Shown: positions 1-10,059, numbered from the stretch's first letter. The stretch: 54,885 nucleotides of DNA from an uncultured Bacteroidales bacterium (GCA_949289565.1 CASEOO010000041.1:1-54885), one strand, 5' to 3'. Translations and numbers: made by a program. The notes: generated by a model not told the origin, from the sequence alone.

Positions 1-1335
1 GCCACCTCCAACTAATATAGCGCCCCTGTTAGCGGACTGCGAGATGACGCCGTAGTTCGCGGCGGTCAATCCGCCTATTCTCACCTGGTCACTTGCCGGA
101 GCTCCGTCCAGAGCCGTTGCATCTATCTTCACGAACGACACCACATTCTCCAGAGTGCCGTTGTTGTTTCCGACCACGCCGGCATTCTGACCGGCGCCGG
201 TCAGAGAGATGGAGCTCTGGCCATCGTAAGTCTCGCCGTCAGAAGAACCGAAAACGACATTCTTGAGAGTCCCGGTTACCTGGGTGATGAAATTCGCAGT
301 TGTGGAAGATGTCGCGCTGATATTGTAGATCTTATGTCCCTGTCCATCAAGGGTGCAGCCGAGCACGAACGGTGTCCATGTCTTCCCGCTCATGTCGATG
401 TCGGCTGTCAAAACCACAACATCGTCTGCACTGTATTCCCCTGCACCAGCCGCGAAGGCCAGAAGTTCTTCGGCATCGGAAATCTTGTACGGATTCCCTG
501 CCGTCCCCTCAGGCGCATTGGCAACTACTGCCGGAAGCTGATGGTTCTCCCCTGCAGATACTGTCACCGACTGGCTCGTCAACACCTCCGACTTGCCGGA
601 CTCGCCATAGTCGAATGTAAACTTCAGGCCATTCGTGAACTCGGCCGGAAGAATTGTGAAGACATACATCCCTGTGCCCAAGACAGAATTCTCCGCAGAA
701 TGCACCGTCACTCTTGTCCCGGCTGTCTCTGCAGCGGTCGCCGTCAGATCCGGTACTGCTATGTTCACATCTCCCGCTATCTTCTCCCCGTTCCGGCCCT
801 CTATGCTGACGGACTGGAGAGAGTAACCCTCTGGAACTTCAGTTATTTCCAGTGATACAAGCCCGCACACATTCTGGAAGCTCAAGGCATTCTCTGCCGT
901 AGAAACCGCAGCCGAAAGATTCACGTCTGTCCCGAATGTCCCGGACACTGCCTCCTGCTCCGCCGGAAGGACGGTGCTGATGACTCCACCCGCCATCTTC
1001 GCTCCTTCACGGTACGGATATATCGCATAATAGGTCTCTGCTGGCACTGCCGACCCCGTGAATACCGCTTTCGATGCATCTTCAGCATCTATTTCCTGCA
1101 ATGAAAATCTTTCAGCTGCATCCGACCCGCCGAAGATTCCTATGGCGTCGCCTTCTGTCCATATCACTTTGCCGCCGTCCTCCAGCTGGGTCCTGGTCGA
1201 GGCCGCCTCGCTCGTGAAGGCCATCTCCACCTTCTCCTGAGCTGTCTGGGCCTGCCCCTCGATCTCATCCTTCGCGCAGCTCACTGACACGGCCGCTATC
1301 GCCGCCGCTGTCAATACCTTGTAGACTGTTTTCAT
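1..1335 (-). CDS. Fimbrillin-like/GLUG-repeat lipoprotein (3' end outside window)
   Basis: The frame is open over all 445 codons from the ATG at 1335 to the window edge, so the C-terminus is missing. Residues 1-20 form a lipoprotein signal ending in V-S-C (Cys20), pointing to export and lipidation. Residues about 30-230 match the N-terminal half of fimbrillin/Mfa-like proteins, including the S-T-R-T-Q-L start and the W-T-E-G-D-A-I-G-I-F motif of that family. From about residue 300 there are GLUG-like repeats (a G-G-L-T-A-A-N-Y-G-V-I unit and a G-V-V-G-N-N-N-G-T-L unit), a module of surface adhesins. It lies 4 bp after a 52-codon ORF and is the last visible gene of the SusC/SusD operon. It may be an adhesin or a surface glycan-binding protein. 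Family assignment is fairly sure, function is inference. Confidence 0.8.
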   Translation of the reverse strand, partial: MKTVYKVLTAAAIAAVSVSCAKDEIEGQAQTAQEKVEMAFTSEAASTRTQLEDGGKVIWTEGDAIGIFGGSDAAERFSLQEIDAEDASKAVFTGSAVPAETYYAIYPYREGAKMAGGVISTVLPAEQEAVSGTFGTDVNLSAAVSTAENALSFQNVCGLVSLEITEVPEGYSLQSVSIEGRNGEKIAGDVNIAVPDLTATAAETAGTRVTVHSAENSVLGTGMYVFTILPAEFTNGLKFTFDYGESGKSEVLTSQSVTVSAGENHQLPAVVANAPEGTAGNPYKISDAEELLAFAAGAGEYSADDVVVLTADIDMSGKTWTPFVLGCTLDGQGHKIYNISATSSTTANFITQVTGTLKNVVFGSSDGETYDGQSSISLTGAGQNAGVVGNNNGTLENVVSFVKIDATALDGAPASDQVRIGGLTAANYGVISQSANRGAILVGGG

Positions 1336-1339
1336 AAGC

Positions 1340-1498
1340 TTAGTCCTCCCAGAAATTGTCTCCGTAATCGTTCTTGATGCTGAAACCGGCATGGCCGGTC
1401 TGGCTGCTGACCCCGCTCTCGCAGAATCCTTTCTCGCAGTTGACGTAATCTTTTGTCATTTCCGGACTTGCATAGTCCGGTTTGGTCTGTTTTTCCAT
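1340..1498 (-). CDS. Small 52-residue protein, unrecognised
   Basis: This ORF begins with ATG at 1498, 20 bp after the stop of the BACON/DUF5689 lipoprotein gene, and ends with TAA 4 bp before the fimbrillin-like gene. The product is charged, with no signal peptide or membrane segment: it begins M-E-K-Q-T-K-P-D-Y-A-S-P-E-M, carries a C-E-K-G-F-C-E-S-G segment in the middle, and ends D-N-F-W-E-D. The tight fit between two same-strand genes and the peptide-like composition support a real gene. I do not recognise a family. The two Cys spaced five residues apart and the acidic tail might mark a precursor peptide or a chaperone-like partner of the fimbrillin-like protein, but that is speculation. 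Confidence 0.6.
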   Translation of the reverse strand: MEKQTKPDYASPEMTKDYVNCEKGFCESGVSSQTGHAGFSIKNDYGDNFWED

Positions 1499-1518
1499 AA
1501 TTTCACTGTTTTTATTGG

Positions 1519-3591
1519 TTATTTGTTATATTTAAGCTGGATGTGGTCCAATCTGATTCGCGGGTCAGTCTCATCGGAGGTTATTCTCAAACGAATAGAA
1601 AGATTGTCCTGATTCAGACATCCGTCAGGCAGTCTGAAATCATAGAATTTGTAACCTGGAACATTCTGAGGAGTCTTTTTTTCTTCAGCATTCCTGTCAA
1701 GCTGAGCCAGAACTTTGAACCTTGCCACTTCAGTCCATGGCCCGGACAATGATGACGCATATTCCACAGCGAATTCAGGAAATCCTCCGCCAGAATTCAT
1801 GGATACCTGCAGAGACAGTGTGCCGGAATAGCCCTGTGTGGAAATACCGTCTATGTAAAAATAGTCCGTATGGAGTTCTCCCTTGTTCCATGGCTGTGAA
1901 TTGAAAGCGCCGCCATGTACCCTTCCATAGTCTCCGTTCGAAAGGGTTCCATACCATCCGTCGTCCGCATCGCTTTGATTCACATCGCCCCGGAACGAGT
2001 CCTGATAACCGAGAACATTGGCGGTATACCATCTGGCAAAGCCCGTATTTCCATTCTTGTTCAGCACTGTCCCGGAGGCACCTGCAAGCAAGCCTTCGTC
2101 TGGATTGTATGTATTGTTTTCAGGAAGGGTATAAGACTCCTTGTCATTAGGATCCGACAGTTTCAGGTTACAGTTCCATCCTGCTATCACTTCCGACACA
2201 TCGTTACCAGATTCGCTTATTCCAAGATCAGACTGCGCTACCGGAACTATGCAGAGCAATGTCTCATCTATGTCAAAATTCGGCAGATTTACTTTAACAA
2301 GCATCCCTGTCAGAGAACCTGAACCAGCAGGAAGGGTGTTATGCGCCCAGCTTGCATCCAGGCTGTTCAGCATATAAATGTGGTTTCCTTCCCTGTCACG
2401 GACAGGTACAGGGTAGTAGCGATAATAGTCAGGGTACTGCTCTACATAATAAGTTGGAGATTTCTTATCTTCAGTTTGATCTGGGTTGCAGGTCTTGAAG
2501 TTCGTATATGCTCCGGCTGTCAAGGCCATCTCTACATCGGTCAATGTCACTGTACGGAAAACCATATCATCAGTCAGCTGGCCGATAGTCATCGAAGGCA
2601 CAGCAAAGGCTGATTCCTCGATCTTGAGCAGATGCGACACGGTGACATCCTTGAAAACTTTATAGCTGAAGTTACCTTCGCTCTCTGTCACTGCCTCAGT
2701 GTCCATCAAGGCTATCCTGACTGTATTGAACCGAGTGAAGGCTATCAGGTTCGATGACTCCAGAACAACAGTCTTTCCGTCATCCGGGTCTTGTATGAAA
2801 TACCTGTTTGCCGGCAGATTGCCCGAAGTTCCCACAGAGGTGATGACGCCTTCAACATAGATATTCTCGGTCACCTTTCCGTCAGGTTTCTGCAAAGCAT
2901 CTGCAATGGAAATCTCAGAAGCTGAATTGTATATGCTTGGAGCGGCCTGCCTCACCTTCACTATCGCCTCGGCAGTCCTGCCGTTTTCGTCATCATATTT
3001 GAGTTCCATATAAGCCTCGCGAGAAGTTTCGGTTGTGTTGTCTGCCGCAGTGAATTTCAGATATCCGCCGTCTGTGACTGCCGGATTCTTTATCCAGTCT
3101 TGCGATGCTTTCACGGTGATTTCATCCTCAGGGATATTGGCCGTGAAGGCCAGCGAATATGAGGCCTCAGCGGCCATAAGCTCCATCACTGAAGTCGATT
3201 CGAAAAGAATCGAAGGATACGAAGAAAGCTGGATAATGGTGATTTCCTTTTCCACACTATGGTCTATCGGAAAAATCCTGATGACTTCAGAACGCAGAGA
3301 CTCGCCATTGTTCACTGTACCTTTTACAGTAAAGCTTTTGGTGGAAGCCTTGCCTCCCATCAGGTCTGTGGACATCCAGCCGTTGTTCGTGTCATATTCG
3401 AGCCTCCACTCGATATTTGCATCCAGTGCCACCTCCACAGGAGTGCCGGCATCCGAAATCAAAATTCTGTCGGACGCCAGCTCCAAAGTTCCTGTCACCT
3501 GCTCTTTCTGGGCACAGGATACTGCCGCCGACACCATAATGACGGCAGCCGCAAGCCTTATAATATTTTCAAGTTTTTTCATTTCTGTCAT
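1519..3591 (-). CDS. BACON/DUF5689 surface lipoprotein
   Basis: The 690-residue product has a lipoprotein signal with Cys26 (A-V-S-C). Residues about 35-215 look like two BACON-type Ig-like domains, which often bind glycans or act as spacers. Residues about 220-440 carry a DUF5689 domain, recognisable by Y-V-E-G-V-I-T-S-V and F-I-Q-D-P-D-D-G-K. The C-terminal 220 residues are Ser/Gly/aromatic-rich and end in R-L-D-H-I-Q-L-K-Y-N, resembling a jelly-roll carbohydrate-binding fold. Its ATG overlaps the stop of the metallo-hydrolase gene (ATGA), which implies translational coupling. A second ATG nine bases downstream is also possible. Position after SusC/SusD suggests a surface glycan-binding protein. 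Ligand unknown. Confidence 0.8.
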   Translation of the reverse strand: MTEMKKLENIIRLAAAVIMVSAAVSCAQKEQVTGTLELASDRILISDAGTPVEVALDANIEWRLEYDTNNGWMSTDLMGGKASTKSFTVKGTVNNGESLRSEVIRIFPIDHSVEKEITIIQLSSYPSILFESTSVMELMAAEASYSLAFTANIPEDEITVKASQDWIKNPAVTDGGYLKFTAADNTTETSREAYMELKYDDENGRTAEAIVKVRQAAPSIYNSASEISIADALQKPDGKVTENIYVEGVITSVGTSGNLPANRYFIQDPDDGKTVVLESSNLIAFTRFNTVRIALMDTEAVTESEGNFSYKVFKDVTVSHLLKIEESAFAVPSMTIGQLTDDMVFRTVTLTDVEMALTAGAYTNFKTCNPDQTEDKKSPTYYVEQYPDYYRYYPVPVRDREGNHIYMLNSLDASWAHNTLPAGSGSLTGMLVKVNLPNFDIDETLLCIVPVAQSDLGISESGNDVSEVIAGWNCNLKLSDPNDKESYTLPENNTYNPDEGLLAGASGTVLNKNGNTGFARWYTANVLGYQDSFRGDVNQSDADDGWYGTLSNGDYGRVHGGAFNSQPWNKGELHTDYFYIDGISTQGYSGTLSLQVSMNSGGGFPEFAVEYASSLSGPWTEVARFKVLAQLDRNAEEKKTPQNVPGYKFYDFRLPDGCLNQDNLSIRLRITSDETDPRIRLDHIQLKYNK

Positions 3592-4829
3592 TTTGATTGA
3601 AGAATAGCCGTTTTGTAAATGATGTTGTACTCAGTATTGGAGTCATTGAGCACGAATACTTGCCAAGTATCCCCTCCCTCATAGACTCGGATCATGATAT
3701 GGCCTGCAGGCTTGATCTTCTCGCCGTTCTCGCCAAGCCGCACCCTGTTGTTCTCTACAAGCCCTGCGGCGAACACCATGCGCTCCCCGGAATAAAGGTC
3801 CTCGGACAGCATCCATCTGAGAGGCTCGGCTTCCGGATGGTAGTAATCCCAGACAGGAATGATGTATGCTTTGGCCTGCATTTGTCTGACAAAACTGTTG
3901 GACATGGCATCTTTGTAAGCGTGGTGGTTGCAGACCACAGCATCAGTAGGACCGCATGCCTTTGCCACCGCATTCTCTGTCGTTGAAGACTTGATATCAC
4001 CTCCGGTATACCAGCTGAAGTCCCCGTATGAGATACGGATAGCGCAGCTGAATTCGTTCTCGTCAGTCGTTGAGAAAGACATATGGCTGACCGCTGTCCC
4101 GGAGCCTGTCCACACATCCAGATTTCCGGCTACGTTCCTGACGGAGAATTCCGGATAAGAAGCCGCTTCATGTTTCAGAGGGAACTGCGTATCACTGCCG
4201 ACTTCGAAATTTTCGTTCGTCTTTCCGCTCTCCGATCTGAGGGACATGAACGACCTGTAGTTCCCGAGTCCTCCGTTCGAAGACGATACCTGTTCGGCTG
4301 TAGGATAATTATAGTCCGGCCAGCCTCTGTCCACGATCTTGTCTATATCCACCAGCTGCGCAAGGTGGGTGATTCCATGCAGCTTGTATGGCACGTCACG
4401 GCTGGATTTGGCGGTATTGTCAAACGATCCGATATGGTCGCCATGGAAATGAGTGATGAAAGCATAGTCTATCTTCGTGCCGTTCTCGAGCGGTTCGGAG
4501 AAATGCTCTATATACTGTGCCACCCACTCAGCCGGGGATTTGGACGCAGATGGCTTGGGCTCCATAATCTCCTGCGAATAGTTGTCTGCTCCGAGATCTC
4601 CCATATCCACCAGCATGGTAGTGCCGTCAGGCAGAATCAGCCAAGCTACATTTCCCCTGCCGGTGCTTATCTGGTGGATATCCATGTATCCTTCCTGCCA
4701 CTGCTCCACATATTCATAGCGGGAATCCACCCCTGCATCGTCAGGGAAAGGCTCTGTTCCCTTGCATCCAGACAATGCCGCGGCGGCCATCAGTATTATC
4801 AATGAATTCATTCTGTTCATATATTTCAT
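3588..4829 (-). CDS. Metallo-beta-lactamase-fold hydrolase lipoprotein
   Basis: The 413-residue protein has a lipoprotein signal (L-S-G-C, Cys22), so it probably acts at the outer membrane or in the periplasm. The metal-binding signature T-H-F-H-G-D-H-I-G gives His127, His129, Asp131 and His132. Further ligand candidates are Asp278 (G-G-D) and His302/303 (C-N-H-H). The segment L-P-D-G-T-T-M-L-V-D-M-G (about 66-77) resembles the secreted or ComEC-type branch of the fold, members of which hydrolyse phosphoesters. Substrate is not shown. The ORF follows susD by 44 bp and its TGA overlaps the next ATG. Metallo-hydrolases are not a standard part of SusC/SusD loci, which makes the substrate interesting. 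Confidence 0.85.
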   Translation of the reverse strand: MKYMNRMNSLIILMAAAALSGCKGTEPFPDDAGVDSRYEYVEQWQEGYMDIHQISTGRGNVAWLILPDGTTMLVDMGDLGADNYSQEIMEPKPSASKSPAEWVAQYIEHFSEPLENGTKIDYAFITHFHGDHIGSFDNTAKSSRDVPYKLHGITHLAQLVDIDKIVDRGWPDYNYPTAEQVSSSNGGLGNYRSFMSLRSESGKTNENFEVGSDTQFPLKHEAASYPEFSVRNVAGNLDVWTGSGTAVSHMSFSTTDENEFSCAIRISYGDFSWYTGGDIKSSTTENAVAKACGPTDAVVCNHHAYKDAMSNSFVRQMQAKAYIIPVWDYYHPEAEPLRWMLSEDLYSGERMVFAAGLVENNRVRLGENGEKIKPAGHIMIRVYEGGDTWQVFVLNDSNTEYNIIYKTAILQSK

Positions 4830-4873
4830 TCCTGTTATTTTCGTCAGAAAAAGTTTTTATCCATATAGCGACG

Positions 4874-6625
4874 CTATTCCGCATCCGGGACATTGAACAG
4901 CCCCGCATCTGCGGCAGACATTTCATTGCCGCCATATCCAGGATTCTGCTTCAGTTCCACATTGCTTGCAGAAATACTGCGCTGAGGAATCGGGAAAAGT
5001 TCGCGATAATGCTCTGACGGCTGATGATCCCACCACTCCTCTGTAGTGAAGGCATTCCAGCGGCGCAGGTCAGTTCTTCTGCGTCCCTCTCCAAGGAATT
5101 CTGTCATCCATTCCTCCAGGATGCGATACTTGTTCAAGTTGGCTGCAGAACAAGGATCAGGATCGGCATTGCCGTCGAAATTGCGCTTGCGCACCTCATT
5201 GAACAATGCGGCCGCGCCGTCTTTGTCGCCTGATCGGTATTCACACTCGGCAAGCATATAATAGACCTCAGCAAGGCGTATTATGACATAGTCAGGGTTG
5301 TATCTGAGGTCTAGCCCTGTATTGTTCGGCACAGGACGCTTAACCATACGCACCCCTGAATTTTCCTCTGCATTGATGACTGTCGAAGGCAGTTCGGCCA
5401 CAGAAGAATACTCTGCGCCTACTTTTTTGAACGGAGCCACCTTGTCCACCAAGGTGATGACTTCACCCTTGTACTCACGCTCTCCCAAGCACTGCAGCAC
5501 CCTTCCGCCAGAAGCCGTACGCTCCTGCTTCCCGTAAAGGAACATGCCTTCAGACTTCTTGTTTCCGAGGTACAGATAGGTTTTCTTTCTCAAATCCTTG
5601 TCATTGAACCTGGCGAAAGGAGTCCCCACCTTGAAGTCGTACGGTGTATCGTCCGGGGCAAGCGAAGGCTGAAGATGGGCGCCGTTCGTAGACCCCATTC
5701 CGTCAATGTCGTAATAAGACTTGGCATTGTAGTGGTTGAACCTTTCATAGTCCCAGCTGATCTGGTTCATGGAGTACTGCGACGAGGCGCTCCAGATCAC
5801 TTCTGTCGAATAGTCGTTGTCGAATCCGAAAGGAGCATTCCAAGTATCTTCCAATTCGTACTGGCCGTATTTCCCGTCGATGATGTCCTGGCAGACCTTG
5901 GCGCATTCATCGAATCTTTCTTCGCCGATATAAACCTGGGCATTGAAATAAAGCCTGGCCAGGCAGGCTGCCACTATACCCTGGTTCACCCAGCCTTCTT
6001 CCTTTTCTCCAAGAGACTTCTTTTTCAGAGATGACTCGGGAGCTATGCCTTCCAGGAAGAGCTCTTCCACATAGTCAAACGTCTCACGTGCAGTAGAACG
6101 AGGAACTTCATCCAGTGTGTATTCCTTGTAGAGGGGCATGCCTCCGAAGAAGTCGAGAGCTCTCATGTAGGAATATCCCACCAGCATCTTCAGCTGCAGG
6201 ATATGGTCTGCCTTGTCATGCTCAGTAAGGCCGAATGAAGGATAGTCGAGATCCGAAAGTTCGTCTATCATGGCCAAGGCATAGGAAATGCCTTCACCCA
6301 TCTGAAAATAAGTGTTGTAAATCGCAGAATTGTCCGGTGTCCAAGTGTGCCACTGCAGCTGGCGATAGCGTTCATCTGCATAGTCAGCCCCTTTCTGAGA
6401 CACACAGAATTCGTCTGCGGCACATTCCTGAAGCATCCACGGTTCAAACTCGTGTGTACCTCTCCACTTCGTATATGGCCTGGCAAGGGCGGCGTAGATA
6501 TTGTCCTTGGTGGAGAAGTACGTATTCTGCGCTATCTCCGAATAATATATCTCGTCGAGATTCGTACATCCTGCCATGAAGACAGCCGCGCCGATCAAAT
6601 ATAGCTTTATGATATTTTTCATCAT
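4874..6625 (-). CDS. SusD/RagB-family nutrient-binding lipoprotein
   Basis: The 583-residue product has a lipoprotein signal with Cys20 (M-A-G-C), followed by the N-terminal helices typical of SusD (N-T-Y-F-S-T-K-D-N-I-Y-A-A-L-A-R-P-Y). C-terminal features include R-L-A-E-V-Y-Y-M-L-A-E-C, a TPR helix found in nearly all SusD proteins, and an R-R-T-D-L-R-R-W-N segment. SusD proteins cap the SusC barrel at the cell surface and deliver ligand to it. The start lies 12 bp after the SusC stop in the same operon. ATG at 6625 or 6622 are equivalent choices. Ligand specificity cannot be read from the sequence. Confidence 0.95.
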   Translation of the reverse strand: MMKNIIKLYLIGAAVFMAGCTNLDEIYYSEIAQNTYFSTKDNIYAALARPYTKWRGTHEFEPWMLQECAADEFCVSQKGADYADERYRQLQWHTWTPDNSAIYNTYFQMGEGISYALAMIDELSDLDYPSFGLTEHDKADHILQLKMLVGYSYMRALDFFGGMPLYKEYTLDEVPRSTARETFDYVEELFLEGIAPESSLKKKSLGEKEEGWVNQGIVAACLARLYFNAQVYIGEERFDECAKVCQDIIDGKYGQYELEDTWNAPFGFDNDYSTEVIWSASSQYSMNQISWDYERFNHYNAKSYYDIDGMGSTNGAHLQPSLAPDDTPYDFKVGTPFARFNDKDLRKKTYLYLGNKKSEGMFLYGKQERTASGGRVLQCLGEREYKGEVITLVDKVAPFKKVGAEYSSVAELPSTVINAEENSGVRMVKRPVPNNTGLDLRYNPDYVIIRLAEVYYMLAECEYRSGDKDGAAALFNEVRKRNFDGNADPDPCSAANLNKYRILEEWMTEFLGEGRRRTDLRRWNAFTTEEWWDHQPSEHYRELFPIPQRSISASNVELKQNPGYGGNEMSAADAGLFNVPDAE

Positions 6626-6637
6626 ATTGTCACTGTT

Positions 6638-9600
6638 TTAGAAAGTCAGTTTTATTCCCAATGTATAGCGTCGGGTCTCCGGATAGAGGTCGAACCACTC
6701 ATAACCCGGATCGAGACCGTTAATGTCCACTTCAGGGTTCAGTCCGGAATAGCCAGTCAAGCAAGCCACGTTGCGTATGGTCAGATAGAAATCGATATTG
6801 TCGATGAATTTCTGCCATTTTTTCATATTCAGGGTGTAGCCCAGACTGATGGCGTCTATCTTCAGGAATGATCCGTCCTCAAGCCAGTAGTCGCACAGGA
6901 CCTTTTCCTGCTTGATATCCTTATTTTTTATAAAGGCGCTGCGAAGTACATTCTGCCCGGAGACGGTAGAAAGCCCGTAGTACATATCTATGGTATTGAA
7001 TACATCATAGTCTAGCCAGCTGCGGAGGTTGATGCCGAGAGACAGGTTCTTGTAGCGGAACATATTGTCCCAGGAAATGATGAGTTCGGGGATGGCGTTG
7101 CCGACGTATCTCTTGTCGTCAATAGTCTTGTTGTCAGCGAGAATGACGTTGTTGTCCTTGTCATAGACAAGCCACTTGCCTTCTTCGTTGAGCCCGGCAT
7201 ACTCCCACAGATAATAGCTTCCAATGATAGTCCCTTCCTCAAGCCTGCCGCTCGTGCCAGGGCTTCCAGGGGCAGGGAAGCTTACCCTGTCCTGATAGGA
7301 GTGGTTGCCCCACAGGGATGTAATCTTGGACTTGTTCTGTGAAAATCTCATAGATGATGTCCATTCGAAATCCTTTGTCCGCACGGGTATTCCGCCTATT
7401 TCGAATTCCCATCCCCAGTTTTCGAGGTTTCCGTAGTTCATCACAGTGGAGTCGTACATGGCAGGAGGCGTGGTCACTGTGATATCGTATATCATACCGT
7501 TCACCCAACGGCGGTACCAGTCGAATTTTCCATAGAGCCTGTTGCCAAGAAAAGCATAGTCGATACCGAGGTTCAGCTCGGATTTTTCTTCCCAGTGCAG
7601 GTCGCTGTTTACATTGTTCGCTGGCCCATAGGACATGATCCAGTCCCCGTTCATAGGCCAGTATGAACCTGAAGCATAGCGGAATGCCGTCTGGCCTGCC
7701 CCGAAGCCGCAGTTCCCCGTAACACCATAGCCGGCACGGATTTTCAAATCATCCAGCCAGCCTATGCCGTCCATCCACGGCTCGCTGGAAATGCGCCAGC
7801 CTCCTGACACCGCCCAGAAATTTCCCCAGCGATGATCCTTTCCGAATTTGGAAGAACCTTCACGACGGAGACTCGCCGTCACCATATAGCGGCTCTTCCA
7901 GCTGTAGTTCACACGTCCAAAGAAAGCGATAAGGCGAGTCCGTGGATATTTGTAGGAATCCATTGAGGCCCTTCCGTCCTTCAGCCAGTCACCAGCGCTC
8001 ATATCCCAGGCGCCGGTACCGTCTACAGGGAAATTGTAGTTCGTCATGTTGAAACTCTCGCTGTTCTCCTCATAGAAACTGTAGCCGAGAACAGCATTCA
8101 CCGTATGGTCGTTCGCGAAGACACGGTCGAAATTTATGGTAGGCTCGACAGATACATTGATGGTCTTGTTGAATTCATGGTAGCCTTCACCATTTCTGCC
8201 GTTCTCTATGGAAGATCTGTGCTGCGAAGAAGTGTAATATGTAGCCTGCATCTGCCGGTCCTGCCAGCTGACAGTAGCCTGGGCTGAAAAGCCAAGAGGA
8301 AGATTCAGTTTGACATTGGCGTCAGCCAGCATCCATTTGTCGATCTTGTCGCGCTGCTTGAGCATCACGTCTGCGACAGGGTTGAAATAGTAGTCGCCTC
8401 CGATGATGACATTGTAGCCGGACGGATTGCTTTCGTCATATATCGGCTCGGTAGGATTCATCTTCATCGCGGCGGCGAAGTTGCTGTTCGAAGCTCTTTG
8501 GTCGCGGTGAGCTTCGCGGTATTCGGTATGTACATTGATTTCAAGGAGGTCATCCAGCAGGCTGAAGCTTCCGTTTATCCTTCCAGAGTAGTCTTTCCTG
8601 TTGTCTCCCAATGCTATACCTTTCTGGTCAGAAGCCACGAAAGTGGCATAGACTCGTGCTGCGCGTCCGCCTCCGGAGAGATTCACGACATGCCTGTGCG
8701 ATAATGCGCCCTCGTTCAGCAGTGCGCCATACCAGTCATTGTCAGAGCCCAGATCGCCGCCAAGCCCGAAATGCAGAAATTCATCCTTGTTAAGCAGTTC
8801 AGGACGGTCCGACACCTGCTCTGTGGACAGCTCTGCCGTATATGACAGGCGCATAGGGCCTTCGTTCGGTTTCTTCGTGGTGATGAGGATGACGCCCGCG
8901 GCCGCCCTGGTTCCGTAGATGGCTCCTGCAGATGCATCCTTCAGCACATCGATGGAGAGCACATCCTCGAAGTTGATGGACCTGATGTCCGCTCCCGGCA
9001 CACCGTCCACCACTACCAGCGGAGATGCAGCGGCATTGATGGATGCCACACCTCTGAGCTGCATGGATGAAGACGTGTTCGGGCTGGATGTCTCGGTGAT
9101 GGTCATACCCGAAATCTTGCCTTTCAGGGCAGTAGCGATAGTGGAGCCGCCCTGTCCTGCCAGCAGGTCTTTAGACGAGATGGAAGTGATGGAACTGGTC
9201 ACAGCCCTCTTCTCCATAGTGCCGTAGCCGACGACCACTATCTCGTCCAGCATATTCATGTCTTCCTGAAGGGTGACGGTCACAGGAGAGCCGGAATCTA
9301 TCCTGACTTCTTTCGTCACATATCCCAGATAGGAAACGGACACCTTGGCTGGAAGATTTGCCTCCAGAGACCAGAACCCGTCCAGATCGGTCAGGGCATA
9401 TGTATTTCCGCTGCCGACCAGAAGCACTGTGGCTCCCGCCAATGGTTCACCGTTTTCATCAATGACCTTTCCCGACAATTCCTTCCTGCCGGCAGAGCCT
9501 CTGCCGGACAATCCGGTTTCTGTGCCACCCCCCCCACGGCAAAAGTAATGGTATTGTCGACCCTGCTGTACTGCAGGTTTGTGATGGATGCTATCCTGTC

Positions 9601-9864
9601 GAGGATCTCTGACAGTGATGCATCCCGCATGTTCAGAGTGATTTTCGGGACACTGTCCACGAGACTCTGGTCGTAAAGAAAATTGCAGCCCGAAAGCTGA
9701 TGAAGAAGTGCCAATGCATCCTGAAGCGACTCTTCCCTGATGTCTATCGAGATATCTGTCTCGCGGACGGGACGATCGCCAGGCACGTCCTGGCCGATGG
9801 CCGGGGTCACCGCCAGCAATAGGGGCAGGACCCACAAGAAAAGCCTGAGAAATCTGTAATCCAT
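6638..9864 (-). CDS. SusC-family TonB-dependent transporter with STN domain, frameshifted
   Basis: Two overlapping frames make one gene. The first, from ATG 9864, has a signal peptide (ending P-A-I-G-Q) and an STN domain (about residues 36-110) that ends in A-V-G-G. The second carries a carboxypeptidase-regulatory-like domain (L-S-G-K-V-I-D-E-N-G-E-P-L-A-G-A-T), the D-E-I-V-V-V-G-Y-G segment, a plug with V-V-D-G-V-P-G and D-A-S-A-G-A-I-Y-G-T-R, and a beta-barrel ending K-L-T-F. The frames meet in eight consecutive G (9528-9535); one added G would join them into about 1075 residues. Nothing else in the gene is damaged. The cause could be a sequencing error, phase variation or recent inactivation. 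STN-bearing SusC proteins both import ligand and signal to a FecR/ECF-sigma pair; such a pair lies at 12923-14532. Confidence 0.9.
9528..9535 (-). repeat. G8 homopolymer at the SusC frameshift
   Basis: Eight consecutive G on the coding strand (C on the + strand) lie exactly where the STN-domain frame ends and the transporter frame begins. A nine-base tract would give one continuous protein. It is the only long homopolymer in this gene that I noticed. Confidence 0.8.
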
Positions 9865-10059
9865 GTCGTCAGATTAGATGGTTAGTAAATAAATAATAGT
9901 ATATTCCGGTTGTTATCAGTCTTCATGTGTCAACGTCAGTCCGACATGTCATCGAATTTGCACGTTTATAAATGATACACCCGATGCCGGCTTTTCTGGG
10001 GGTCGGGAATGTTAAATTTTTGTTATTTCCCGAATTTTACCATGATGGGACGGAAAGGA

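Noticed and set aside
9536..9835. Upstream extension of the transporter frame beginning M-G-P-A-P-I-A
   Set aside because: It is the shifted reading of the STN-domain DNA; the real start is ATG 9864 in the other frame, which has a signal peptide and STN domain.
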